Assembly: GCA_018394315.1 (NCBI GenBank)
Contig: CP074575.1
Coordinates: forward strand, 248,001 to 312,000
DNA length: 64,000 nucleotides
Direction: 5' to 3'
Source: Mycoplasmatota bacterium
GTDB taxonomy: Bacteria > Bacillota_I > Bacilli_A > MAG-NZ
Made by a program: the position numbers and the translations under genes. Positions 25,191-34,877 of the stretch are shown piece by piece (the first letter of the stretch is position 1; each line of letters starts with the position of its first letter). A model generated the notes under the pieces. The model was not told where the DNA came from, searched no databases, and saw only the letters and a list, made by a program, of their open reading frames with translations.

Positions 25191-26582
25191 ATGCTAAAGG
25201 ATCAAGTCATTAAAGACGTTTTAATCACAGCTTTAAGCACTGGAGCTGATTTTGCTGAAATCTTTTTAGAAGATAAAGTAAGTAATAACCTTCAAGCTGA
25301 GGGGGGAGTAATATCAAGTGCAAACAATAGTCACATAAAAGGAGCAGGTATTAGAGTTTTCAAAGAAAAGGAAGTAGTATATGGATACTCAAATAATCTA
25401 GAAACTGATAAACTCCTTAAATTAGCAAGCGATCTAGCAAGTTCATTTAACGGAGCACCTATAATAAGCGAAATTATTTTTAATAAAACAAGTAGCAAAG
25501 ATAAACATAAAGCTAAAATTCATCCCAAAGATGTAAGTATTGAGCAAAAAGCAAAATACATTACTGATGCTCATAACTATGCTAAATCATATGATGAATG
25601 CATTTCACAAACAAGAATTACTCTTTCAGACGTAGCACAAGAAATTTTAATCGTAAATTCAAACGGTAAGTATGTAACTGATACTAGAGTTAGAACTAGA
25701 ATTTATATTACATCTATTGCTTCTAAAGACGGACAAATGCAAACTGGTTCAGAAGGTCCTGGAGGATTAGTAGGCTATGAATTATTCGATGAAATCAATT
25801 TAAAAGAAGTTGCTATTGATACTGCAAGAGTCGCAAAAACTATGGCTGAAGCTGAAGAATGTCCATCTAAAGAAATGCCTGTTATCATGAATAATGGATT
25901 TGGTGGAGTTATTTTCCATGAAGCTTGTGGTCATCCATTAGAAGCGACAACTGTTGCTAGAGGATTATCGGTATTCTGCGGGAAACTAGGTACAAAAATT
26001 GCTTCAGAATTAGTAACTGCAATTGATGATGCAACCATCCCAAATGCATGGGGTTCAGGAAATATTGATGATGAAGGTAATCCAACAGAAAATATAGTAC
26101 TGATTAAAGATGGTATCTTAAAGAGTTATTTAGTAGATAGTTTTAATACAAGATTAATGGATCATGAATTAAGAAGTTGTGGTAGAAGAGAATCATACAA
26201 ATTCATGCCTACCTCAAGAATGAGTAATACTTTCATTGACAATGGTACTAGTACTTTTGATGAAATAATTGAAAATACTGAATATGGATTATTCGCAGCT
26301 AGATTAGGAGGAGGTTCTGTTAATCCTATTACTGGTGACTTTAACTTTGCAGTTATGGAAGGTTATATTGTTGAAAATGGTAAAATTAGCAAACCGGTAC
26401 GTGGAGCAACTCTTGTAGGAAATGGAGCAGAAGTACTACATAAAATTGATATGATAGCTGATAACCTAGAGCGAGCACAAGGTATGTGTGGTTCATCAAG
26501 TGGATCAATACCAGCTGATGTTGGTCAACCAACTCTAAGAGTTTCTAAAATGACTGTTGGTGGAAGAAAGGGGGCTAACTAA
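25191..26582 (+). CDS. tldD: Metalloprotease TldD
   Basis: Protein of 463 residues, normal for TldD. The zinc site HEACGHPLEA near residue 240 gives HExxxH, and the third ligand is expected in the SCGRRESYKF region. TldD and TldE form a heterodimeric peptidase that degrades unfolded peptides and matures some modified peptides. The gene overlaps tldE by one base (TAATG) and has its own promoter and strong ribosome site. No RiPP precursor gene is adjacent, so a general role is more likely here. Confidence 0.95.
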   Translation: MLKDQVIKDVLITALSTGADFAEIFLEDKVSNNLQAEGGVISSANNSHIKGAGIRVFKEKEVVYGYSNNLETDKLLKLASDLASSFNGAPIISEIIFNKTSSKDKHKAKIHPKDVSIEQKAKYITDAHNYAKSYDECISQTRITLSDVAQEILIVNSNGKYVTDTRVRTRIYITSIASKDGQMQTGSEGPGGLVGYELFDEINLKEVAIDTARVAKTMAEAEECPSKEMPVIMNNGFGGVIFHEACGHPLEATTVARGLSVFCGKLGTKIASELVTAIDDATIPNAWGSGNIDDEGNPTENIVLIKDGILKSYLVDSFNTRLMDHELRSCGRRESYKFMPTSRMSNTFIDNGTSTFDEIIENTEYGLFAARLGGGSVNPITGDFNFAVMEGYIVENGKISKPVRGATLVGNGAEVLHKIDMIADNLERAQGMCGSSSGSIPADVGQPTLRVSKMTVGGRKGAN

Positions 26583-27892
26583 TGAATATTTTTAACGTTG
26601 CAAAACAAAAAGGGATTGAGGATTTAGAACTATATACTTCTAAATCACAAGGTAAAAATATAAGCGCACTTAATGGTACAGTTGAATCATATCAAATTTC
26701 TAACCAAGATTTACTTTCTGTAAGAGGAATTATAGATGGCAAAATGGGTTATGTTTACACAGAGGATTTAAATGAAAATACAGATGAACTATTAAATAGA
26801 TTAATCGATAATGCAAAAATAGTTTCTAGTCCTGATGTTGAGGAAATCTTTTCTGGCAGTGATGAATACACTGATTTGGGAGAAATAAGTTCTGAAGTAG
26901 TTGAACATGACGAAATCATCTCAATGGTAGAACTAATAAATAAAACCGCAAAAGAGTTTGACAGTAAAATTTCTGATACAAATATAGTTTTTATAGAAAA
27001 TACCAACGAGACAAAAATTCAAAACTCAAAAAATTTGAAATTAGAGAAAAAGGACAAACATTATATATTGGCGATAAGTACAGTAGGTTTGCTAGGTGAG
27101 CAAAAAAGTTCTGCTTTTGAATTTGAAGTTGTTAAATCCTTCAAAGATTTCAATCCTAAAAAAATAGCATTAGACAGCGCAAAAGCAGCAGTTGCAGAAT
27201 TAGGTGCTGGCCCTTGTAAGTCTGGATCATACCCAATTGTACTTAAAAACACTGCAGGTTCAGAAATCTTATCTGCAATCAGGGGAATGTTCTATGCAGA
27301 AAATGTACAAAAAGGACTATCTCCACTTAAAGATAAATTAAATGAAAAAATCACTGGTGGAAACATTACAATTGTTGACGACCCATTCATCAAAGTGGGA
27401 ATGAATAGATCATCATTTGATGATGAAGGAGTTTCTACTAGTGTAACTACTTTAATTGAAAATGGGAATTTGAATTCTTACTTACATAATTTAAAATCAT
27501 CTAAAATAGATAAAGTTGAATCGACTGGGAATGGATTTAAAGCATCTGTTCAATCTAAAGTGGGTACATCCACAACAAACCTTTACATAAAGGAAAATGA
27601 TAGTTCATTTGAGAGTTTATTTGAAGGTATAAAAAAAGGTGTATATATCACTAGAGTTGCTGGTACACATTCTGGAATTAATGGAATAAACGGAGATTTT
27701 TCTTTGCAGTCTCAGGGATTTATGATAGAAGATGGTAAAATTACTACCCCCGTACGTCTTATCACAATTGCCGGAAATTATTTTGATATGTTAAGCAAAG
27801 TAGAAAAAATAGCTAATGATATGAAATTCAATTTAACAGGTGTAGGAGCACCATCAATGTTGATTAAAGAATTACCAGTTTCAGGTAAATAG
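26582..27892 (+). CDS. tldE: Metalloprotease subunit TldE/PmbA
   Basis: Protein of 436 residues of the same family as TldD but without the HExxxH zinc site, the rule for TldE/PmbA subunits. GYVYTEDLN near residue 57, AVAELGAGPCKSGSYP near 205 and the C-terminal GVGAPSMLIKELPVSGK are family signatures. It follows tldD with a TAATG overlap, ensuring equal synthesis, and is followed at once by a strong terminator. Confidence 0.95.
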   Translation: MNIFNVAKQKGIEDLELYTSKSQGKNISALNGTVESYQISNQDLLSVRGIIDGKMGYVYTEDLNENTDELLNRLIDNAKIVSSPDVEEIFSGSDEYTDLGEISSEVVEHDEIISMVELINKTAKEFDSKISDTNIVFIENTNETKIQNSKNLKLEKKDKHYILAISTVGLLGEQKSSAFEFEVVKSFKDFNPKKIALDSAKAAVAELGAGPCKSGSYPIVLKNTAGSEILSAIRGMFYAENVQKGLSPLKDKLNEKITGGNITIVDDPFIKVGMNRSSFDDEGVSTSVTTLIENGNLNSYLHNLKSSKIDKVESTGNGFKASVQSKVGTSTTNLYIKENDSSFESLFEGIKKGVYITRVAGTHSGINGINGDFSLQSQGFMIEDGKITTPVRLITIAGNYFDMLSKVEKIANDMKFNLTGVGAPSMLIKELPVSGK

Positions 27893-27919
27893 GACGAACA
27901 TCAAGTTCGTCTTTTTTTT
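27893..27919 (+). terminator. Rho-independent terminator of tldDE
   Basis: Stem GACGAAC / GTTCGTC with loop ATCAA and T8. Confidence 0.92.
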
Positions 27920-28140
27920 GCTTTGCGATTAATCTACTTTAAGGTATAAGTTCATCCCGATTCCGCAAATCCCAAACAGTACCAGGCCTTTACATTAACA
28001 TCCAGCTAGTACCGCTTTTACTGTAGATAATTTTCCATCGTCATAACTTATTAGTTCTATGATTTTATAATTACATTCATTATAAGGAATTCTAATAATA
28101 CTTCTTTCAACCTTCAACTCAATTCCTTTAATTATATTAT

Positions 28141-28166
28141 AAAAAAATGGTAGAATAATTCTACCA
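28141..28166 (-). terminator. Terminator of the CoA-disulfide reductase gene
   Basis: Stem TGGTAGAAT / ATTCTACCA overlapping the stop codon, with T7 on the minus strand. Confidence 0.88.
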
Positions 28167-29786
28167 CTTATAATTACTTTGTTTATAAATATTGTATCCA
28201 CCCGCTAAATTTAGTACTCTATAATCATGACTCATTAACATGCTTGCAGCGATATGTGCTCTTTGTCCTACTTCACAATACACGTATATTGTTTTATCTT
28301 TTGGGACTTCATCAATTCTACCTCTTAATTCATCAATTGGGATATTTATACTTGTAGGAACACTTCCTTGTTCAAACTCACCTTTAGTTCTTACATCTAG
28401 AATAAACTCTTTATTCTTAATCAATTCTTCAACATCATTCCACATAAAGAATTCGTATCCATTTAATTGATTATCTCCAATATAACCAGCAATATTGACT
28501 AGATCTTTTGCACTATTAAATGGTGGAGCATATGCTACTTCAATTTCTGCTAACTCGCTTACTTTAGCACCAAAACGAATAGCAGTAGCAATGACATCGA
28601 TTCTCTTTTCAGTACCCTCATAGCCAATTGCTTGTGCTCCAAGTATCAATTCATCTTTTTTATTATATATAACTTTTAGATCAATTTCTCTTGGATTTGG
28701 ATAATACCCTGCGTGATTATTTTTCTTTACATATATAACACCATAATCAATACCAGTATTCATTAGTGCCTTTTCATTTAATCCTGTACTAGCAGCAGTT
28801 AATTCGAAAACCTTAGCTACACTAGTTCCAAGTGTTCCTAAATATGATATCTCCTTACCTGAAATATGATCAGCAACAATTCTTCCTTGTCTATTAGCTG
28901 GCCAAGCTAAAGGAATAATTGTGCTAGCTTGACTAACATAATGTTTCACTTCAATAGCATCACCAATTGCGTAAATGTCAGGATCACTTGTTTGTAGTTG
29001 TTCATTAACAACGATGTTTCTGTTTACCTCTAATCCAGCATCTACAGCTAATTTAGTTTCACCACGAACACCAATTGCCAAAATAATAAGTTCTGTTTCA
29101 ATCTGACGTTTATTTGTTATAACTGTGTTTCCATCAAATCTAGAAACACTCTCCTCTAGGTGAATATTTACCTTATTATCAATTAACTCTTTATGCAAAA
29201 ACTGTGCCATTTCAAAGTCAAAGGGAGCCATCACTTGGTTTTGCATATCGACCAAGTCAACTTTAATACCTCTATCCGTTAAGTTTTCAGCCATTTCGAT
29301 ACCGATAAATCCTCCACCTATCACAACTGCACTTTTAATTTTATTAACAGCAATATAGTCGTAAATTTTATCAGTGTCTGGAATATTCCTTAATGTAAAA
29401 ACAGGTGCATCTTCTATCCCTTCAAATCTTGGTAAAATTGGTTGTGCACCAGGAGATAGAATTAATTTATCATAACTTTCAGTATAAATCTCATTTGTTT
29501 CTAAGTTCTTAACTGAAACCTCTTTTTTATCTCGATCAATTCCTATTACTTCTGATAAATTTCTTACATCAATATTAAATCTATTTTCCATTTTCTTTTT
29601 AGAAGTAACAAATAGTTTTTTTCTTTTTTCTATTACTCCACCTATATAATAAGGTAATCCACAATTCGCAAAAGAGATATGCTCTCCTCGTTCAAATAGA
29701 ATTATCTCTGCTTGCTCATTAAGTCTTCTCATTCTAGCAGCTGCACTTGCACCTCCAGCTACTCCTCCTATAATTAATATTTTCAT
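28161..29786 (-). CDS. CoA-disulfide reductase with C-terminal rhodanese domain
   Basis: Protein of 541 residues. The N-terminus GGVAGGASAAARMRR binds FAD, SFANCGLPYYIGG near residue 39 has the single active cysteine of CoA-disulfide/NADH oxidase enzymes, GGGFIGIEMAENL near 157 binds NAD(P)H, and AIGDAIEV near 275 is the second FAD motif. The rhodanese domain (about 455-541) has its cysteine in VYCEVGQRAH. Such fusions reduce CoA disulfide, persulfide or polysulfide. It heads a group with an FAD-Rieske protein and a split permease on the same strand, suggesting sulfur or thiol redox work. Confidence 0.93.
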   Translation of the reverse strand: MKILIIGGVAGGASAAARMRRLNEQAEIILFERGEHISFANCGLPYYIGGVIEKRKKLFVTSKKKMENRFNIDVRNLSEVIGIDRDKKEVSVKNLETNEIYTESYDKLILSPGAQPILPRFEGIEDAPVFTLRNIPDTDKIYDYIAVNKIKSAVVIGGGFIGIEMAENLTDRGIKVDLVDMQNQVMAPFDFEMAQFLHKELIDNKVNIHLEESVSRFDGNTVITNKRQIETELIILAIGVRGETKLAVDAGLEVNRNIVVNEQLQTSDPDIYAIGDAIEVKHYVSQASTIIPLAWPANRQGRIVADHISGKEISYLGTLGTSVAKVFELTAASTGLNEKALMNTGIDYGVIYVKKNNHAGYYPNPREIDLKVIYNKKDELILGAQAIGYEGTEKRIDVIATAIRFGAKVSELAEIEVAYAPPFNSAKDLVNIAGYIGDNQLNGYEFFMWNDVEELIKNKEFILDVRTKGEFEQGSVPTSINIPIDELRGRIDEVPKDKTIYVYCEVGQRAHIAASMLMSHDYRVLNLAGGYNIYKQSNYKW

Positions 29787-29853
29787 AACTCCTCCTAAAA
29801 ATAAACTACTAAGCTATTGTATCTTATTATATGAATTATTTAAAATAGTTTGC

Positions 29854-31287
29854 TTACAAACTAATATCTCTTGTGCTAGGACCCTGAATCACTTGCCCGT
29901 GAATGTTAAATCTTGACCCATGACACGAACAATCCCATGTTTTGTCTGTATCGTTAAAGAACAGTTCACACCCTAAGTGAGGACATTTAGTTCTCACAAA
30001 ATGTTCACCCTCAGCATCTTTAAATACACCCAAATGTTCTTTAGTTATTCCACCTTCATTGATCTTTATTAATTCTTTTTTCTTTGAGTGAGTAAAATAG
30101 TTGCTAATACTATTCCCCATATCTTTTAAAAAGTTTTTAATCCTTATTTTCCTTCTAGGATTAAATACGTGCTGAAATTCACTCTCATTCTTAGTAATTA
30201 AATCACTTATAATTTTACCTGCAATACTCCCATTTGTCATTCCCCATTTATTGAATCCAGTAGCAACGTACACATTACTATACCCATCAAACCTTCCTAT
30301 ATACGGTAACCCATCTTGAGTTATACAATCGTGAGTCGACCAAGCCATAACTGAAGTCCCAGGAAAAATCTCTTCTCTTTTTTCCTTAAGTGAATTAAAT
30401 CTTTTTAAATAACTATATTTCTTACTTAAAATATGTCCGCTTCCACCAAATATTAAATTATCTTTATGAAACCTAATAGACGTTATTGGACTATCTGCGG
30501 TTATCAAAGAAAAGTTTCCATTTCTCTTTGAAACATCTACATAAGATCTTTCTAAATGCATTCTCATAAAATAAAAGCCTGGAAAGTTTACAAATGGAAA
30601 GTGACAAGCCATAATTACATTTTCTGCTGTTACATTTGCTCTATCTGTTTCAATTATCACCTTATTAGAAACTCTTCTCATTTTCTTAGCTACTGTCTTT
30701 TCATATATATTAATCCCTTTATCAAGACAAATTCCCTTTAGACTATTTATGTACTTAAAGGGATGAAAGACAGCACCCTCATTTACCTTGAGGGTGAATT
30801 TATTTTCACCATACGGTGTTTCTAAAAATAATTCTGCATCAATATTACATTTCTTTAAAAATTCTATTTCATCATTAAAAGACAACACGTCTTCATTCTT
30901 ATTCGATACAACATAAGAAGGTACCTCTTCATAGTCGCAATCAATATCATTTTCATTTATAATTTCACTAACTTCGTTAATAATCTTTTTGGTTGCGAAC
31001 AAATAATCTCTAGCCTTTTCAAAACCGTGATAAAACTCTAACTTATGATAGATTAATTTTTGTAAAAAGGTAAGTTTACCAGTAGTATATAAAGAAACCC
31101 CACGTCCACAAACATCTCTATCAATTAAAGTTACTCTCTTTCCAGAGTCTATTAAATGATAAGCAGTTGAAATTCCAGCAATTCCACCACCAATAATCAA
31201 TACATCTGTCTCAACATTTTCTTTTAAGGGATCTAATTCATTGTAGTCAACGTCATCCCATAAGCTTTTTTTCACATTATCACCCAT
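29854..31287 (-). CDS. FAD-dependent oxidoreductase with C-terminal Rieske domain
   Basis: Protein of 477 residues. VLIIGGGIAGISTAYHLI near residue 30 is the FAD-binding Rossmann motif of DAO-type enzymes, and GLPYIGRFDGYSNVYVATGF near 335-355 is the second flavin region. The last 45 residues are a Rieske 2Fe-2S domain: CPHLGC, then CSCHGSRF, giving C-x-H and C-x2-H. Similar fusions occur widely; the electron donor and substrate are not established. It lies between the permease genes and the CoA-disulfide reductase. Confidence 0.9.
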   Translation of the reverse strand: MGDNVKKSLWDDVDYNELDPLKENVETDVLIIGGGIAGISTAYHLIDSGKRVTLIDRDVCGRGVSLYTTGKLTFLQKLIYHKLEFYHGFEKARDYLFATKKIINEVSEIINENDIDCDYEEVPSYVVSNKNEDVLSFNDEIEFLKKCNIDAELFLETPYGENKFTLKVNEGAVFHPFKYINSLKGICLDKGINIYEKTVAKKMRRVSNKVIIETDRANVTAENVIMACHFPFVNFPGFYFMRMHLERSYVDVSKRNGNFSLITADSPITSIRFHKDNLIFGGSGHILSKKYSYLKRFNSLKEKREEIFPGTSVMAWSTHDCITQDGLPYIGRFDGYSNVYVATGFNKWGMTNGSIAGKIISDLITKNESEFQHVFNPRRKIRIKNFLKDMGNSISNYFTHSKKKELIKINEGGITKEHLGVFKDAEGEHFVRTKCPHLGCELFFNDTDKTWDCSCHGSRFNIHGQVIQGPSTRDISL

Positions 31288-31347
31288 ATCTATTATTGGT
31301 AGAATTAGGATATAAATACAAAAAAAACTATGATAATTGTCATAGCT

Positions 31348-31878
31348 TTAGTATTGTTTAGCTTTTTCTACTATATGTTCTATTTCCTTTTTACCCATTA
31401 GTTTTTCAACTATAAATGAACCTACCAAGAACATTAATATTAATATTATATTCGATACTACCGTGAACTTTAACCCTAGCGTAGTTACTTGAAAGAATAT
31501 AATAGGAATTTTAGCACTTGCCCACATCATTAAGAAAAATAATACATTTGCATACCTTGCACCTTTTTTAAGCATTATCATCGCAAGTGGGAAAGCCCCA
31601 ACTAATGGACCTGCTGCGAATGTACCAAATATAAATGCAACTGATATTCCTATAAAACCACTCTTTTCACCCATTAGTTTTATCATTGTTTCTCTAGGAA
31701 CCCATACATCCATCAAACCAATTAGAATGAATATTGGTGGCACTATTTGAATCATTAAATAAAACTGATTGACAGATGACTTAGTAGCGTCAATTGCTAA
31801 GTTATAGTCAATAAATAGTAAGATAAATATTATAGCTAAACTTATATATAACATTTTACTTTTGAATAATACTTTCAT
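31348..31878 (-). CDS. DUF318/COG0701 permease, second half
   Basis: Protein of 176 residues with about five membrane segments; FGTFAAGPLVGAFPLAMIML and KGARYANVLFFLMMWASAK carry the family's repeated proline/glycine motif. The ATG at 31878 shares a base with the stop of the first half (TAATG); the longer start at 31893 lacks a good ribosome site. COG0701 permeases usually carry both halves in one chain, so this is a two-gene version. Transported compound unknown; ArsP relatives move organoarsenicals. Confidence 0.75.
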   Translation of the reverse strand: MKVLFKSKMLYISLAIIFILLFIDYNLAIDATKSSVNQFYLMIQIVPPIFILIGLMDVWVPRETMIKLMGEKSGFIGISVAFIFGTFAAGPLVGAFPLAMIMLKKGARYANVLFFLMMWASAKIPIIFFQVTTLGLKFTVVSNIILILMFLVGSFIVEKLMGKKEIEHIVEKAKQY

Positions 31879-32360
31879 TACATCACCATCCAAATTACAA
31901 TTGCTACTACAATTGAACCAATTAAAGCTAGACTATTTCTTAATAATGTAGCCCTTTTACTAAAGAACTTAGTTTCAGCACCAATATATACAAATCCTAC
32001 TGCCATTAATGTAGTAACTAATGCAGCTACTTGTGGATATCCAGCACCATTTTCTAATAACTCTGCCCCGAGTGGATAAGTAACAAATGGCGGCATGAAT
32101 GAAACACTTCCTACTACTAAAGAAATTATAACCCCAATTACTCCAGAATCTTCGCCAATCGCTTGTCTAATTTGATCAGGAGTTATTAAAGTTAAAATAA
32201 TCCCAACAAATAAGAATAATGGAATAAGAACTGGCAATATTTTTATAAATGCCATATACCCTTTTTTAAGTGCTTTTTTAGTTTTCTTCTTATCCTTGAT
32301 AAAAGATATAACTAATAGAACTGCTGTTAATACATACAATATGTACGAACTTATACCCAT
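31878..32360 (-). CDS. DUF318/COG0701 permease, first half
   Basis: Protein of 160 residues with four to five membrane segments and the motif VVGSVSFMPPFVTYPLGAEL, matching the AGPLVGAFPLAM motif of its partner, so the halves look like an internal duplication split into two genes. GGAGGAAG precedes the ATG. The pair probably assembles as one membrane transporter. Neighbouring CoA-disulfide reductase-rhodanese and FAD-Rieske genes suggest a sulfur or thiol compound, which is inference. Confidence 0.75.
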   Translation of the reverse strand: MGISSYILYVLTAVLLVISFIKDKKKTKKALKKGYMAFIKILPVLIPLFLFVGIILTLITPDQIRQAIGEDSGVIGVIISLVVGSVSFMPPFVTYPLGAELLENGAGYPQVAALVTTLMAVGFVYIGAETKFFSKRATLLRNSLALIGSIVVAIVIWMVM

Positions 32361-32478
32361 ACTTACTTCCTCCTTAAATAACTCTCATAAAAGCTTAGTA
32401 GTAAAGCGCGTTTACAATAGTTAGTATACAAACTTGTATTAATCTTTACAATTAGTTTGCTCAAAAAAAGATAATCTA

Positions 32479-33354
32479 TTAATTATCTTCTCTTATGGGT
32501 ATTAGATATACATTAATATCTTGAATATTGTCAATCCGCTTTATTATCTTATTCTTAAGTTCATTGATAAGAAGATAACCTTCTTCAATAGTTAGAGTGT
32601 TTTCAACTTTTAGATTTGTATAAATATCAATATGATTTAAATGGAAGATAGCCTTTAAACTATCTATTTCTAGTACACTCTCGTCATCAGTCAACAAATG
32701 CCTTATTAGATCGATTATTTGCTTGCTTGGTGCTGTATCCATTAATTCTTTTATCGATTGATAATAGATTTTAAGACCCGCTCTAGCAATAATCAATGCT
32801 ACTACAATCGCCGCAATCGGATCAAGAATGGAAAACCCAAACATAGAACCAACAACTCCAACTAAAGCAGCAACACTACTTAGTGAATCAGTACGGTGAT
32901 GCCAACCATCTGCTATTAGTGATTGAGAGCCAATTTTCTCACCAGTTCTAACACAGTAAAAATACATAAACTCATTTAGCCCTATTGAAACAAAAACAAC
33001 TATTAAGGCGAAAACTCCAGGTGTATGAACAACTTCATTTTTAATTCCGTTGATAGCACCATAAGTAATTCCTACAGCAGTAATCATTAGGATTATCGCA
33101 ATGATCTTAGATACTATTAATTCAGCTTTTTCATGTCCAAAAGGATGTTCTTCATCAGCTGGCTTATTTGAAATTGTTATCCCAAAATAAACAAACATAG
33201 TAGATAAGATATCAGTAAGAGAATGAAAAGCATCTGCAATCAAAACACTACTACCAGAAAGTAATCCTACAATTAATTTAATCGCAACTAATAAGCCATT
33301 CAGCAACATTGTATGCGTTGATACTCTTCTACCTATTCTAGCTTTTTCATTCAT
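32479..33354 (-). CDS. Cation diffusion facilitator (CDF) family transporter
   Basis: Protein of 291 residues from the ATG at 33354 (GGAGG six bases upstream). Six membrane segments span residues 15-210. The metal site is in DAFHSLTDIL near residue 40 and DGWHHRTDSL near 150, the HxxxD/DxxxD pairs of the family. The cytoplasmic C-terminal domain (about 210-291) has LKAIFHLNHIDIYTNL. It should export Zn, Mn, Fe or Co in exchange for protons. A DxxHxxD first site is common in Mn or Fe exporters, but this is not decisive. Confidence 0.92.
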   Translation of the reverse strand: MNEKARIGRRVSTHTMLLNGLLVAIKLIVGLLSGSSVLIADAFHSLTDILSTMFVYFGITISNKPADEEHPFGHEKAELIVSKIIAIILMITAVGITYGAINGIKNEVVHTPGVFALIVVFVSIGLNEFMYFYCVRTGEKIGSQSLIADGWHHRTDSLSSVAALVGVVGSMFGFSILDPIAAIVVALIIARAGLKIYYQSIKELMDTAPSKQIIDLIRHLLTDDESVLEIDSLKAIFHLNHIDIYTNLKVENTLTIEEGYLLINELKNKIIKRIDNIQDINVYLIPIREDN

Positions 33355-33419
33355 ATTTGACCTCCACAATCCGTAACATTATATCAGCTTATTACTATAA
33401 TTCCCAAATGATACCATTA

Positions 33420-33644
33420 CTAATTAATTTTACCACTATATATGAATGATTTACCAATCATTTTATAATATTGATCCTTTTTTATTCCGATTTTATTTCC
33501 ACAAGTACATCTTAAGTCGCTTTCAGTATTGACAAACTTCTTTTCAATTCTATTGAAATAGCATTTTAGAATAGACCCGTGACCAACTTTATTGTACTTC
33601 ATTATTTTACTCTTACATTTAGCACACCTTATAATTAACATCAT
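33420..33644 (-). CDS. Small zinc-ribbon-like protein
   Basis: Protein of 74 residues beginning MMLIIRCAKCKSKI with a second cysteine pair in DLRCTCGNKIG, enough for one zinc site. The ribosome site GGAGGATT precedes the tandem ATGs. No known family name; such small cysteine-pair proteins are common in Bacillota. It stands alone between the CDF gene and the divergent methyltransferase. Confidence 0.65.
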   Translation of the reverse strand: MMLIIRCAKCKSKIMKYNKVGHGSILKCYFNRIEKKFVNTESDLRCTCGNKIGIKKDQYYKMIGKSFIYSGKIN

Positions 33645-33672
33645 AATCCTCCAAATTAATTATACATTATAA

Positions 33673-33700
33673 TTGCCTTTAAATTTCATTGTGTTACTAT
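33673..33700 (+). promoter_or_regulatory. Promoter of the RlmL-like gene
   Basis: TTGCCT, 16-base spacer, TACTAT, ending 21 bases before the start at 33722. Confidence 0.5.
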
Positions 33701-33721
33701 ATTAATGAAAGGATGTTTTTC

Positions 33722-34864
33722 ATGATAGAACTAATTGCTACCACGACATTCGGCTTAGAAGCTGTGGTAAAAAGAGAATTAATATCACTAGGATTTAGAA
33801 TAATAAAAACCGAAGATGGGAAGGTCACATTTGAAAGTGATTTTTCTGGGATAGCTAAGGCTAACTTATGGCTAAGAAGTGCCGATCGTGTCTTACTTAA
33901 ACTGGGTGAGTTTAGAGCTATTACTTTTGATGAGCTTTTCGAGAAGACAAAGGCATTACCTTGGACTGATTGGATATCAGTAAATGGTCAATTTCCTGTT
34001 AATGGTAAGTCAGTAAAATCAAAATTATTTAGTATATCAGATTGCCAAAGAATTGTAAAAAAAGCTGTTGTTGAGAAAATGAAGACAAAATATAGTAAAG
34101 ACTTTTTTGAAGAGACAGGTCCAAACTATACTATACAGGTATCTCTTTTAAAAGATGTAGCCACACTTACAATTGATACCAGTGGCGCTGGATTACATAA
34201 AAGAGGCTATCGAGTAAGCAATGTTAGTGCACCAATCAAAGAAACTCTAGCTGCGGCTTTAATTATGTTAAGCTATTGGAATAAAGACCGTGCCTTATAT
34301 GATGTTTTTTGCGGATCAGGTACTATCCCAATTGAAGCTGCTTTAATTGCTAGAAATATAGCTCCTGGGTTAAATAGAAAATTTGCTTCAGAAGAATGGC
34401 CTATCCTAGATCAAGAAATTTGGACCCTTAATAGAGAGGAGGCTACTAAAGCAATAGACAGAACCCTAAATTTAGAAATATATGCTTCTGATATTAATCA
34501 AGAAAATCTAACTGCTGCTAAAAGTAATGCTACCCAAGCGGGGGTAGGAAATGACATTACTTTTTTCAAGAGTGACTTTAAAAGCGTAAACTTCTCTAAA
34601 GACTATGGAATAATTATTTCTAATCCTCCTTATGGTGAAAGATTAGAAAATGAAAATATTTATAAAGTAAAACAGATGTATAGAGATATGGGGAAAATAT
34701 TCAACCAATTAGAAACATGGAGTAAGTATATAATTACATCGTTTGAAGGTTTTGAGAATTTGTTTGAAAAAAAAGCAGACAAGGTAAGAAAACTATACAA
34801 TGGAAAACTAAAGGTAAGATACTATCAATATTATGGACCACGACCACCAAAAGAAAGAGGGTAA
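33722..34864 (+). CDS. THUMP-domain rRNA methyltransferase (RlmL/YpsC type)
   Basis: Protein of 380 residues starting MIELIATTTFGLEAVVKREL, with AAAGGA nine bases upstream of the ATG at 33722; upstream in-frame starts are not supported. The THUMP domain fills about 45-155. The methyltransferase has ALYDVFCGSGTIPIEAAL near 190 for S-adenosylmethionine and ISNPPYGERL near 310, the NPPY motif of N-methyltransferases. Relatives make m2G in 23S rRNA. Ends in a bidirectional terminator facing a GNAT gene. Confidence 0.93.
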   Translation: MIELIATTTFGLEAVVKRELISLGFRIIKTEDGKVTFESDFSGIAKANLWLRSADRVLLKLGEFRAITFDELFEKTKALPWTDWISVNGQFPVNGKSVKSKLFSISDCQRIVKKAVVEKMKTKYSKDFFEETGPNYTIQVSLLKDVATLTIDTSGAGLHKRGYRVSNVSAPIKETLAAALIMLSYWNKDRALYDVFCGSGTIPIEAALIARNIAPGLNRKFASEEWPILDQEIWTLNREEATKAIDRTLNLEIYASDINQENLTAAKSNATQAGVGNDITFFKSDFKSVNFSKDYGIIISNPPYGERLENENIYKVKQMYRDMGKIFNQLETWSKYIITSFEGFENLFEKKADKVRKLYNGKLKVRYYQYYGPRPPKERG

Positions 34865-34876
34865 AAACCCTCTTTT
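34854..34876. terminator. Bidirectional terminator
   Basis: Stem AAAGAGGG / CCCTCTTT with A- and T-runs on both sides, between two convergent genes. Confidence 0.85.
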
Positions 34877-34877
34877 A

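Noticed and set aside
27995-28201. Minus-strand frame of 68 codons after the CoA-disulfide reductase gene
   Set aside because: It runs through the reductase terminator and overlaps its coding end in another frame. A shorter frame from TTG near 28127 has only a weak AAAGG site. No family recognised.
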